A DNA stretch of 64,000 nucleotides from Rhynchopus sp. YZ270_cl-10 (taxonomy: Eukaryota > Euglenozoa > Diplonemea > Diplonemida > Diplonemidae), in contig OZ037838.1 in assembly GCA_964035575.1 (NCBI GenBank), positions 1,240,001 to 1,304,000 on the forward strand. Reading direction: 5' to 3'. A program made the position numbers and the translations under genes. Each line of letters starts with the position of its first letter. Position 1 is the first letter of the stretch. The notes under the pieces were generated by a model, which saw nothing but the letters and a program-made list of their open reading frames with translations, did not search any database and was not told where the DNA came from. Positions 41,047-54,200 of the stretch are shown piece after piece.

Positions 41047-41433
41047 GTGATGTTTTGCGAGAGGTTGTGTTTGTGCAGCTTCTCGCAGGCAGTCCACCCC
41101 AGAAGCACCTCCTCGCTGTCGCTGTACAATACTTTATTGGGGGCATTTTCTGCGATTTTGGGGTTTGGGTGGCGTATCTAACAACAACCAAAACAAAGAA
41201 AGAAAAACGAGAAATACAGGGAAAAACAGACCAAGAGAAAACAAAGAGATTTTGACAAAAGGGACAATAAAATGTTTCTCCTTTTTAAGTTTCTGCTTTC
41301 ATTTTGTCCTACTCCTGGTCGTGATGTACGCAACTTTCCTGCAGTCAACGCAGGGAAAGAAGAATCAACGTCCCACAGTCAAATCTTATATTTTTTGGGA
41401 CGAAGTAGCACCTCCTCTGGCGCAGAGCTCTCG

Positions 41434-41662
41434 ATGGACATGAGGCAGAAGGTGGCATCTGCAATGGGGTTGCCTGAGGACAGCTGTTGCAGCAGTCTTG
41501 GAGGCGAAACGATCGCAGAAGTACATGAGTGCTGGTGACACAGCTGAGGAGGATGAAGAAGATGCCAGAGTAACTTTCATGACTTCTCGTTCTCTCCTTG
41601 TAGAGCTGCTGATGGAAATATCACAAACACACAAAACAAAACAACCCACAGACAGTTTTTAG
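41434..41662 (+). pseudogene. Possible remnant of a small host gene
   Basis: From ATG 41434 the reading MDMRQKVASAMGLPED has natural composition and then deteriorates. In the next frame, RTAVAAVLEAKRSQKYMSAG then DTAEEDEEDARVTF continues to a stop at 41660-41662. A single indel near 41480 between the two would explain this. The first part resembles the helix-turn of a UBA-like domain, but that is a guess. It could also be two exons of a spliced gene. Confidence 0.3.
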
Positions 41663-41918
41663 ACAACAAGACTGTGGAAGCAGGGGGCACTCATAGTGTG
41701 TTGTGCCAGGCTGTAACCGGCACCTCAATCAATAAACCTTGCACCTACGAGGTAGCGCAGAAGGTCGGCTGCGTGATATTCCATCAGTGCACCTGATGAC
41801 GCGGTTGGGAGCGGTCTCAGGTACGATGCTTTCTTGCACACTCCGAGGACGTGTTTAGGCCGTTCTGGGGACGTTTTTATATTCATTTTTTTTTTTTTTT
41901 GCGAACACACACACACGT

Positions 41919-42137
41919 AAAGGACAGATATGCAAACACAAATACAGCTTTTTGTTTTTTTTTACTTTTTGCGTCGAACACACACCCCCCTTATCTTGCT
42001 TTCTCCCACAGAATACCCCACAACTCTTTTACACCCTACACACACCACACTCAGGCACCTCCAACATACACCCGTGCCCCACTTCCCAACACAACACATT
42101 CGTAATGAAGGGGCTATTCTGAAACTAGCTAGCAGTT
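41919..42137 (+). repeat. 200-bp direct repeat, copy 2
   Basis: Second copy of the unit at 38168-38367, here ending 68 bases before the start codon of the lipid-transfer gene. It may include that gene's promoter, which would make the first copy a duplicated promoter without its gene. Confidence 0.85.
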
Positions 42138-42204
42138 CCCCCCCCATATCCCCCCACTTTTTTTGTTCTCTTTTTTTTTTTTTTTTTGATACCAACCTGG
42201 TCGA

Positions 42205-45200
42205 ATGTCGACGTTGACTCCACAAACGGATGATATTCCATTTCAGTTTGCTGTTGTGCTGCTTGCAGTTGCTACAGGATGGTACTTGATGCAATCCCAA
42301 CGCGCGTTTGGGTGGGTTCTGACCAAGCTTCTTGCCCGCTTCGTTCTCCCTACGACCGTCAGCTTTTCGGTTCGATCGGTGCAGCTGATGTTGTTGTCTG
42401 GAAGGATTCTGTTTGGAGACGTACGATATCTCTCACGCAACTCATCGTTCACCGCCATCGACGGCTACATCTGCTTTGAATGGTGGCGAGCTGGAACCAA
42501 ACTAAAGGTACATCTTAATGGCTTGCAGGTAACTTTGTACAACAACATCTCAAAGTACGAAGACATTGCAGAGCAATGTGAAAAACGCAGTCGTCCTGGC
42601 GGTTTCTATGAAGGCTTATTCGAGGACTCATCCACAGCTGGTACCGACCAGCAGGCGGTCAACGAGCCTGTCATGTCGGCGGAAGGGAAAATGCCTGAAA
42701 AGGGCTTACACCACCGCGTCATGTCTTTCCTCCAGCACATCACCTTCGAGGTGCGTGAAGGTACCATCGCGTTGGGCACACCGACTGCAAAGTATCCATA
42801 CTTCTTCCACATAGCGTTTAAGAGGATGGTAGGGAAACATTGTATTGATGAGCTGTACTGTTCGAGGGATGATTTGTATAGGTTGGTGATTGACAATACG
42901 TTTACGGAGATATCGTTGAGGCTGGTCAAAACAATGACGAAGGAGCAAAGAGAGCGGCGCGCATCGAGCGGCAGGCATGAACCGCATCGTGACAGTATGG
43001 ACCGCACCTTCGGTACCTTACCTCAAGAAACGCCAAGCCCTGCGGCAAGCCATGGTGCTGGGTCGGAGCGTGGTAGGAGAAGCTCTGCTGACAACGGTAT
43101 GCACCGTCTTGCAGAGGTGACCGGGTTGAGTCGGATTGCAAAGGGTGCAAAAGAAATTGCTGCCGGGATGAAATTCGCTTTTTACGGTGATTTAGAAGAA
43201 TGTGCAGACGACGACGACGGAAACCGCGCCGACCAAAGCGCAAAAATGCGCCACAATATCTCCCTCTCTGAGTCCGAAACCATCGCTCAGGTGTTCGGAA
43301 CAGTAATCGATAAGTCTGAGAACGCGAGCATGCGGATTTTCTACTACCAAGACGTCCCCGGTGTCGAGCTTAAGGCCGCCGAAAAGAAGACGGTCGACGA
43401 CCTACCCAAGATGGGTCTCCAAATCGACATTGTCGCGCGCACCGTGCACTACTCCTCTCTGGTGAACCTGATGAGACAACGCATCACACAGCTCTTCTTT
43501 CCATGGGATTACCGGATGTGGGGGCAGTACCGTCCACGCAACGGAGACTGGCGGGCCACCGGGGCCTTCCAGCTTGTTGTTAACTTCCCGCGAGACTGTG
43601 CAATCGAGATTCCATGGAGACAAAAGAAGCTGGGTTTGGACCCGCCCCGCGGGATAGCATCGTCAGGGCATACAAGGTCAATTACATTGAACACCGCTGC
43701 GGGGTCGAAGTTTGTGATGAAATACCCGTACACGCAGTTCCGTGCAGATGAAGGTGTGCTGACCGAGATCTATTTTGTGATGCAGAACTGCAGTGTAAAG
43801 ACCTCGATGAACAATGGCGCGGAGTTTCTCCGTGCGCAGGAATTTGTCATCCACATCGACTCCGTGAGTGCGCCCTTCTACGTTTTCAACCAAAAACAGA
43901 CTTGGGACTACGTCATCCAACTCAAGCAGGCAGAGGTGTACGCCCTGGGGGAATATCAGAACTTCTTCTTCGACTTCATCGCCGACTGGTCGTACCCTGG
44001 AGTGCTGTATCTGGGAGACAGCTTTAAAGAGGGATGGTCCGGATCGCGGGACTTCTTTGTGAAGGAGTTTGCACCTAGCGTACAGCGATTCGAGGTTTTC
44101 TTTGCGGGGTTAGAGTTAAAGCTGAATGCGAACGACAACAACGTGATCATGCTTCATTCGCAGGATCAAGAAAACGCGATTGTCACCTTGCGTATGGGGG
44201 AAGGTATCATCGAATTTGTCTCGCCTGCAGATGTGTTCACCATCACCCAGGAAAGCGAATTCTGTCAAAAATATAGCATCAGAGTGCATCCGTGTTCTCT
44301 GCTGCTTACCCTTCCCAGCCAGCATGAGGTCGTTCAGGATTTGTGTCTTCCATTTTTTCCAGATGTTTTCGCAACAATCGATGAGATTAGTATCAGAGGG
44401 GAGGTGAACTCCGCATGGCCTAATACACATGATGCGCAAGGTAACCTCGATTGGGTTCCGCATAGGGAAGCACCAGCGTCGTGGTCTGAAAATTTTCTTC
44501 GAAAATCTGCTGTAGATAGTTCCCATCATCTGTTTGATCTGGTTACTGCAGAAATCGGGTTGGAGCGAGTAACCGCATCGCTTCAAGGACACCATCTGAG
44601 ATATCTCGCGAATTTGTCGAGTAATTATGCTGGAGAAGACTTTTCGTTTGTGTCTCCCGAAACGTTCTCACGGTTTACAGATTCGAATCACCCTGATGGA
44701 CGTAATGTTCGAGCAGCATTTCACGAATTTCTTTCAACCAAAGTCGTGCAAAATGTCTGGAAAGCTAAGGAGTACGCCGTATCCTGCAGCATTACCGCAG
44801 TACAACTGTACTTCCCGCTCACTCCAAACTCCCTTTCGCTATTCTACTGCGAATCCCAGGTTGACACAAACGCAAGCTTCTTCACAAGCCTCGGTGCAAA
44901 ACAGCCGCCCCTCTACATGCTCCCCAAAGGTGAGAAAATTGTCATCCTCGGCTCCAAAGGGGATTGGGGCAGAGTTAGATATAATGACATTCTTGGATGG
45001 GTGCGGTTAAGCCATTTAAAACGGAGACATGGGAGGTCGGAGGATTTGCTGTATAGCGTGAGGAGTGCGGGGTTTTGGGGGGAGGAGACGGAGTGTGGCG
45101 ATTTTGTGGACATGAACTTCCATGAATTGAATGTAGAGATGTCGATGACGCCGACGTGCTCCGATATGGCGGTGGTGCTCTCCCCAGCTACGATACGCTG

Positions 45201-48200
45201 CCCAGTCAACGCCGCAGCAGATAAACGCTCGCATGGATCTGAATTCTTTGTTGGGGTAGGTGGCATATCATTCAACTCATCTTCGCTTTACGGAGCCGCG
45301 CCTACCTCACAATGCTTCGCAACCCGACAGACCTGCAGTATCGGAACCATATCAGGTAACCTGCTCATCAGCCAGGTCGTTCTCATTGAAGAAATCGCCT
45401 CTATGATCACAAAGCATGCACACATGAAAGACAAACGCCTCCAATCGCAGATCGATTCAATCAAACAGATCGTCACCGACGAAGTCAGCCCATTAGGCGG
45501 CCACGGCGCAAACACCGCTGGAATGGGCATCGGAGCGCCAGCGCAAGCTAAAAAAGCGTACCGATCTCTCTATCACGACCCGCCTAATGCTGCGAAATGG
45601 TATGAAGAAAGTGAGGTACCAGAATTTCGTGTCTGGCTGAGCCGGAGGGAGCATGCACAAAAGGAGGCGAGAGATAAGGCATATGTCAGTAGAAAGGTTC
45701 AGGTCCAACCGGTCTCGCTGTTCATTCGATTAGATCTAGGGTACATAACGCTGCAACTCCAAAGTGGGATGTCCGCAGCAGACACCTCCCTTTGCGATGC
45801 CTTCAGCAGCCAGCGCCATTGCGCGACGATCCCTCATTTCAATTTACGTCTTCTACACCTTAAGGGTTGTACGCTTTTGAAAGAGGTAGAAGGTGACCAT
45901 CTGGAGGTAGGCAAAGTCGCCGGCGCAATCCGCATTCGGTATTCTATTGCATCGCGAAAACACTTTTCCGGTGAATCCGGCGGGCAGGAAACACAGTCCG
46001 CATTTCTGCAGCGCTTTAACCTCTCCAAATATGGCATGAAAGCGGTGGTAGATCTTGATGCGTTTCATTGGGACGGCGATACACATGGTCTTGGTGGTGG
46101 GCAAGGGAGGGGACGACGTTCTGGGATGGGCTCGCGCAACCACTCCCGCCATGACCCGCGAGGCAGAGAGAGGGAGAGACAACAACCCCGCGAGGAGAAG
46201 GAACCACGCACCATCCCAAGACAACGGCAGCCCAGCGCAAAGCCTCCAGAAGGCCTGCTCGACGCCTCCTCTGCCTTTGACGTCTCCCCACCCTCCTCCT
46301 TCGGGAGGGTCAAGGAGGCCGTTACTGACTCAGACTCTCCAATCCCCCGAGCAACCAACCTAGATGTAAACCAACCCCTCAGCTTCGTATCCTCCCTTAA
46401 ATCTGTTACAAGCCATGCGGACCCTCGGCACACCAGATCCTTGAGTGAGGGGGACCTGCAGAGCTTTGTGTCGCGCGCAGAGGATGCGGTGATTGCTTTG
46501 GAGCGAGGTGACGGTGACCCGGATGTTCACAGCTCCGCCTCGACGTCCTCTGTGGTGCTACACAATGAGCTGAATAACTCTCTCGGCAACGCAGCAGGGC
46601 TGATGCGGAAAGGGCAGAAAGGGAAGAAGGTTCGCCGCTCTGCCTCAAGCCCCTCCAACTCTACACGCAGCCCAGACACAAGCAAATCCCACGAAAGCCA
46701 AAATAAAAATGACAAAAAAGGTGGAAAAAAAGGTCGCACCTCCGACAACGCCGAAGCCGAGGAGGAAGACTTCTGCACACCACCTCCTAGCGAACGTAAT
46801 AAGCTTGGTAGAAAAAGCTTTCCGGTCCCGCCCCTATCCGATTCGCAGGCCTGCATAGTAGGGCGCGCTGTGGAGCCGGATCTGGACGACGAATGCCGCA
46901 CGCCCCTCAGCGAGGAGGATGAGGAAGGCTTTCTCCACAGCGTCGAAAACGTTGAGACGATCAACTCCCTCGTATACTCGAATGTGGATGGGGGGCCGAC
47001 GCCGCAGATGCCAAGAAACCCTTTGTCACAGCTTGGCGAGTCTGCATACATGAATCTTGCAACCTGCGTCAGTCACGGAGACTCCGATGATGAAAGCGTC
47101 GCAAGCTTTGTCTTTGGAGATAGCGATAAAGGTAGTGCAGCCTCTTTGGATAGGATACCTAGCATTTCGATTAATGAGCCAGAAAATGAGGCACGGCGAC
47201 AGTCGCAGCTTCCTAGAAGACGGTCTCTATCGGCAAGCAACTCTTGGGCTGCCCTGGGCGATCTCTCCGGGAGGAGCAACGCTGCTGCAGCGCTTCGCAA
47301 GCTTGAGACATTGTGCGATTCGAGGCGTCCGTCGTACTTTGCGGGGTACAGAGGTAACATCAGGGAACGGCGTGGGACGAAACCGATTGGTGTGGTACGC
47401 CCTCCGGAGCTGGCAGCTGCGGGGTTCAGAAGAGAGTCGCGGTGGGGATCACGGAGTGGAAGCATCGACGCTGATGCAGCACAACAGGAGAAGGGCACCT
47501 CCGCACGCAGATCTGCCCCAGAAGGTTACGCACGGTGTCTCAAAGCTGCGAAGCTTCATGTCTTCCGTGGGGTGCCTGACAACACTGCATTGCTCTGTGG
47601 TCGGCAACACTTCCACGGTCAGCCTTTCTACGCGCATGCACCCCATCCACAGATTCATTTCGAAGAGCGAGGCAAAGCATCTGCGGAGAATACTCTGTTC
47701 ACACCCTTCGGCCCTGCAGGAAGCGACAACGCTTCAGCGAAGGCGCTCCTCACACCGTCGCAGACAATCGACACAACGGAGAACCAGAGGGACAACACCT
47801 CAACGAACCATGCACACATCTCGTTCTTGCAGCCGGTGCACTGCTTGGTGACGCAGAGGGGGGCGTGTATGCTGATTCATGGCATGGCATTGCATCGTCT
47901 CTGGAAAAAGGATCTGCAGGTCCGCCACGGCTACACTACCCCTGATGAGGAGAAGAAGGAGAGTGACGAACCGGCTCCAGTGCATCCGGTGTCTCCGGTG
48001 GTTCAGGAGCGTGTTGAAACGGTGTTGAGCAGTAGTTCGAGGAATGGGTGGAGTGGGTCGCCGCGGATCGGAAGAGAGCGGAAAGGGCTGAGCTTCAAAC
48101 GCAACAACAGCGCGGAGCGCGCTATCGTGAACCGCAGGGAGGAGATCGTCTCCGTCCACCTCGCGCAGCTGGTGGTGGTATGTGTCATCGGTCTGACAGA

Positions 48201-51200
48201 CTCCCAGGTTTCCTCAACCTGCAATGGTGTTGTAGATCTGGCAGATGGTCGAGGCGAGACGATGCACATTGTACGCTGTGTGGTGCAGAACATCCGCGCA
48301 ACGCGTTCAGTCAACATTCGAGCAGGGATGTCCTACATCACCAACACCGGGCGCCAGCCGGCTACTACTCAATTCATTTCCATTGGAGAGGTCGGCGTTT
48401 CCCTGAACCGCCACGTAGACGTAGGCCCACCTTGCCGTGGCATCGACCTCCCTCCAGGCATCCCCGAAGATCTTGCCACTGCGCTGACCCTCAAAGATCA
48501 TAGCGTGCTCGCCATGGCGTGTATCCTCTCATCGGGCAACAACCCAGCTCTGGTCTTCCGCTCGCGAGGCGAAGAGACCCCGGGGACCGGAAGGTCGCAG
48601 CAGAAGGCGTCTGTGAAGGTTATGAAATTCCATATCGAGTTTGGGAGGGACGTGATGCTGGTCAACAGTGCGGTGGGGCAGCTCCTCTGGGTTAATATGC
48701 TGTGGCGTGAGAGTAAGGTCGACTCGCCAGCGTTGGACGACGAGCTTGCAGATGAGACGCTGACGGACAACACCCCGCTGGACCCGTCTCCAGGGATGTC
48801 ATTCGTTCTCGTGGACTCTGATCAATATGGTGCGTCCCCAGGGGAGTTTGTGTTGACACCTTCTATCAAGCCTACAACGAAGCTGCGGAGGGTGCGGTCT
48901 CAGGTCCGGAGAGTGCTGTTTGGTGCGACAGAGTCGGTTGCGGCGGCGATCAAACGGCGTGGCGATTCGACACGCTTGAGCAAGCAGCAGCGGCAGGACG
49001 GAGGCATCCTTGCCTCATCGCACGCAGAGACCCCACGGCGGCAGTCCCAAGCCAGCTCCGAGGCAGACGGCTGTGAGGTGCCGATCCCCGACGCAGACCG
49101 GCAGCACCCGCTCCTCAGGGAGCGTTCCTTCACCCCGCATGAACAGTACACCGGGACCATGATGGAGCCTCGCGACTCAAACGACAGCGACATCACCGAA
49201 TCCTTTGCGATTGTCGACGACCCAACCCAGATCGAACCATTCATGCGACGCGACTCCGTTTCCTTCCGTCAGCAGGAGGCTGAGAAGGGTGGTTGCCTTC
49301 CGGGCGGCGGCGGCGGTGGTGGTGGTGGTGGTGGTGGAGGTGGCGCTGGCCAAGACCGTGTCAAAAACACGAGCAACATGACACAAAGCTCAGAGCTTGC
49401 TGCCACAACAGTAGTCTCAGACGTCTTCGAGCCACGCTCCATTGCCGACCACTCAGGTCTCACTGCCGACGAATGCGATGCCAAGCAGAGCGCCTACGAT
49501 GAGGACAGCGGCGAATCCGCAAAACCCCCGGTCCCAGCAAACTCGCTCCTCCTCTGGATCCACAACACCGTCGACGTGAACGTTGTGCTCGAGATTGACA
49601 CAATCAAGGTCGGGGTGTGCCCGCCACCAACACGGCTTGTCCAGGACGACTTTAACAACACACATCGCGATGTGCAGCAGTACCACTCTGGGTTTGTCAT
49701 CCGCGAAGTCAACATCCGTGCCCTCGGAAACGACAAAAGCACGGACTCAGGCGACGTACAGTCGACCACATGCTCCCCAGGAACCAAAAGCGTTGTGTCG
49801 GTCCCCATCACCGCGATTATGTCCATCGGGAGTGTCTCGGGCGAAGTCGATCCGTCCATGCTGTGCATCCTCAGCTCCGGCAACGCACGTCCGAAGAAGA
49901 GCCCGAATGCTTCACCCGAAACCTTCGACATGAAAACTGCGAGCAGAGGCACGCTTCCGGTCGGTGCGCATGGTGTGCCAAACGAGGTCAATGAGTCTGC
50001 CGAAGTCGAAGACCGTGGTGGTGGTGGCGGTGGTAATGGTGCGCCCGTCTACGTGCCCTGGCTCTTCTCCACGCTCATCGTCAACAAGGTGAACCTGCGT
50101 CTCGCGTATTCAAAGGAAAACTTCGTTCGGGTTGCCTTCCGCAACACAAAGCTGAGCATCAACAACCGCACCGACACTGCGGCACACACGGCACACCCAC
50201 GCAACTCCCGCCCAGAGATGCAACCACAACGCCCACACCCGGGACACCGCCACACACACAGCGACGTTCAAAGCGACGCAAGCAAATTCAACAGCACTAC
50301 CAAAAGCGCCGCAGACATGAAAGACGACGAACACAAAGCACGCCACCCAGGACACCGTGTCCGGGTCTCAGACGACCAGATGTCTGCGACAACGCCGTTG
50401 ACAGGAGCAGGAGCAGGCGGCACGGCCCCCTGCGGCGCAGCCCCAAGCGAGCAGTTCTCCTCGCCACGCAAGCCGAAGAAACGCCAGGAGCCTCTGTTCC
50501 ACCCAGAATGGGTCTTCAGCGTGAGCATCGCAGACGCACCCGACGCATCAAGCACAGAGAGTGCGGCTGTATCGTACCACTGCGTCCCTGTGAACGCTGA
50601 GGGCGGGCTGTACTCTGAGACGAAGGAGATCTTCAGCCTTTCGGTGCGCTCGCTGAACTTTGTCGGTACGCTGCCAAAGGAGATGCACCGTGGTAGTGTC
50701 GTGGCTGCGCACATCGCCGTGGACGGAACGGCCTTCAGAATCACATCGCATGAGTGGCTCCACACTGAACACTGCCTTCGAGAGTGGCGCAAGCTGCAGG
50801 GCAGATGGAAGTCCGTCTTCGCCTCAAGCAGAACAGCACCACAGCCACACGAGCAGGAGGCCTCGCCTCTGGGGTCACCCAACATCGAGCCAGAGCAGTC
50901 GCCAGAAGCGCCACCTGAAAGCGATTTGCCTTCAGTGTCGCTTACGTTGCACGTAGAAAGCACCGATTTGTATGTGCCGCTGACAGACGACACCGTGTTC
51001 ACGTACACGGCACACCGTGCGGTGGTCTCCTTCACCAATGTGAATGAAGACGCAGTGCTCAAGGCACAGCTGTCCCCGTCTGTGGTGCGTGCCGGAGGGA
51101 AGAAGGAGGCCATCCTCCCCTCCGCGCGTCTGGTCTACGTGGCAGCGACGGAGACGACACCAGGGTCCGCGCACTGCTACATCGACAAAGTCTACGTCGT

Positions 51201-54200
51201 GCTCACGAAGGACATTGTCAACGCCTGGATCCAGGTCTACACCGTCATCACCCCGCAGCTCATGAAATGGGCGGAGGGTAAATCCGTTAAGGACGTGAAG
51301 GCCAGCTTCGACCGGCAGGACGAACGCAGCGGGCGTCCCAAACCTGGCATCGGTCGTGGGGTGCTGATGTGGGCAGGCTTCCGGGTGAGTCTGCTTGGGA
51401 ACGACACGGAGCTGGTGGCGTCCTCCGGGCTCGGCATTGCTGCGTTCATCACTGAGGAACACGAACGGCTGCACACACCTTCGAACAGCTTCAAGAAGAG
51501 CGCAACAGATCTGTTCCATGAGATGCACGACAGTCATGACTTTCCACATTCCCTCAGCGCACCTCTCCCACGCATTGTGATGAACAGTCCGAGCACTACT
51601 GGAAGCGCCGCTGGACAGCAGGTTCTGACGGAGCTACGCTCACGGTGGTATGCACGACTGCCGAAGCTTGGGGTGAGCCTCATTGATACGTGGGAGCACC
51701 GACAACGCATGGCGCTCGTTGCAGGAGCTGCGAGACCTCCTGTATCGCCAATGATGACAAAGGAGCAGGAAGTGGACCAGACCATTGCAGAGAGCCCCAT
51801 CCCTGGCTACCGTTGGGCCTCGGCGACGCTAGCCTTCTATGCAGGCAACTATGATATAGAGAAGCTGTCGCAGGCGGACGACCAGGCCCAGACACCGCAG
51901 ACGTCAGGAGGCAAGAAGCTCAATGCTGCTGCTAGCTCTATCATGCTCCAGAAGAAGTTCTCCTCCCGCGCAGGCACGCCAGACTACCGCAGACAGCTTT
52001 CCAACAGCCACCTCGTGCCAAGCCAGTCGCTGAGCCAGCACGCATTTGGCAACAGTGGGAACACCTTCGCAGGGATGTCCTCCTCAGGCATCCTGAGTGC
52101 GTCGGGCGAGACCTTGCAGGAGGAGGAGCCGACAGACAAGGTGCACCTCCTCGTCAAGAATACAGTGGTGCTGGTGAGGGCAGGGGTGGTGCAGCAGTTG
52201 AAGGAGCTGTTCAAAGGGTTTACAGACTCGTTCACAGAGTTCCAGCTGCACATCGAGAAGGACCGACAACGTCTGCTCCAGGGCGAAACCGTCCGGCAGC
52301 TGCGGCGGGAGGGACGGAAGTGGATCCGCAAGACGGCGGAGACTGTTGAGAAGGCGCGCGACCCTGCGATCTACATTACTTCTATGGTGGGGTCTTTTGT
52401 GGTTAAGACTTTCAGTGTGACGCTACCATTTGGGGACAAGGCATACCGCACATGCAAGCTTATGGCAAAGCACGGACCCGACGCGCTGGGGAACTACGAC
52501 AGCTCCGACGACGAGAGTTTGAACGCAAAGTCAGGCATCGGCCCGTCTTGCCTCAACGATATGTGGAGCATCCCCTCAGGCCGGTTCCTTCCCTCACAGG
52601 CACTGCAGCTCTACCTAGGCGAAGCCTCTCTCGCCACCATGGTAGGCCAAGACGAATGCAAACGCGACGAAGCCCGCAACACCGACGAACAGCCCAAGAA
52701 GGCCGTCTTCCTCTGCCGCGCCAAGGACGCCCACATCTACTTCAGCGACGGCACTGCCCTCCCCTCCAACTGGCAGCCCGACGCAGAACTCCACATCGAC
52801 CCACGCTACCGCTGGCACCGTGAATTCGGCCCCCACTTCACAAACAGCGTGGGCGGGAAAGGCGTCTTCATCCCCCCCACCAAACCGGACCCCTCTGCAC
52901 ACGGCACACGATGCGTCATCAAGGACATCACAATCAAATGCCGTGCAAGGGTGTGGCAGGATGCCGTCACCCCTGCTGCTATTACCTGCGATTTTACGGG
53001 ACCCGAAGTCCGGATTGCTCCAAATATTGTGACCTGTTTATCGGATTTGTCAGGAGACTTTGCAGGGATTGAGAAGGCAGAAGCGCCGTTGGAGAAGTCA
53101 AACGCAAGGCCAGAGCACATGAGTCCGACACCAAGCAACCTCGCGACATCTACCCTAGGCGAGACGAACCTCAAGCATGGCAGGATGTCTGCCGACATCG
53201 ATGTAACAATCCGAGTCGAGTCCGGCACAATCTCTGTCCACAGCGACGAAAGCGTCCCCGAGCTCTTCCAGCACCACACCTCCCCAGGGGCTCACCCCGA
53301 AGCCGCGAAGCAAAAGGAAGAAGATGGGACTGTCATCTTCAAACTCCCGACCCCGGTCCTCTGTGCGAAGGGTACCGTGAACGTCCCCTCTGAGGTCGAT
53401 AATGACACCGGGGTCAACTGTGTCATCAATGCGTCAGCCACAGCAAGCTTCCCTGCAGACGTCATTGAAATCCACCCCACCGCAGTGTATTTTACACATG
53501 AAGTTGCGTTGTGGGACCGCTCCTGGCAGGCGAAGAAGTTGCAACGAAGGGACGGCATCGACCGAGCGATAACAGGCCTGAGAAATGGACTTCGCGAAGG
53601 ATTCCAATCTGTACAGTCCGAGATGTGCAAGGTCCACGGCACGCCTTACTCCGCTCAAATGCTGGGACTCATACGCGGGGTCGGCAAGGAGGAAACCCTC
53701 GAGGTGTTCATCAACGAACTGGAACTTATGGACACACTCATCCCGGTACCGCGGGCCTTCATTGACAGCCTCGCATGCCCACACGAATGCACACAGACAC
53801 ATGACACAAACTGCTTGCGATGTGGCGAACCATTTGAAGCACACCGAGGACACATCTGTCCATTCTATGAAGAGCGTGGGTTGTGGTTCGATGCGGTACC
53901 GGTACAGACACAGAGTAAACATGGCACCGTGAGTTCCGCTCCGATCAGCCCTTTGGCGGCAACTACGGCGGCACCGATGACACACTTTCCACGAATGGAC
54001 AGCACGCAGCAGATGGCGAAAACGGTCACACTACGCACGAACTTCGACCCACCCCGCGTCTGCACCGTGAAGGTTGAGGACGGCCCCACCGCACCCTCTG
54101 CAGACGAGCTCGAAAAAATCTGCCAACAGCAGCTAGGCATCGCACACTGCTGGAAGCTCTGCATCCGCGACGCCTCCAAGCACACCGTCCGCCTCATCTT

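Larger units (their letters stand above)
41047..42204. other. Intergenic region before the lipid-transfer gene
   Basis: It contains a gene remnant (41434-41662) and the second copy of the 200-bp repeat (41919-42137). Directly before the start codon of the next gene is a T-rich run (42159-42187). Confidence 0.5.
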
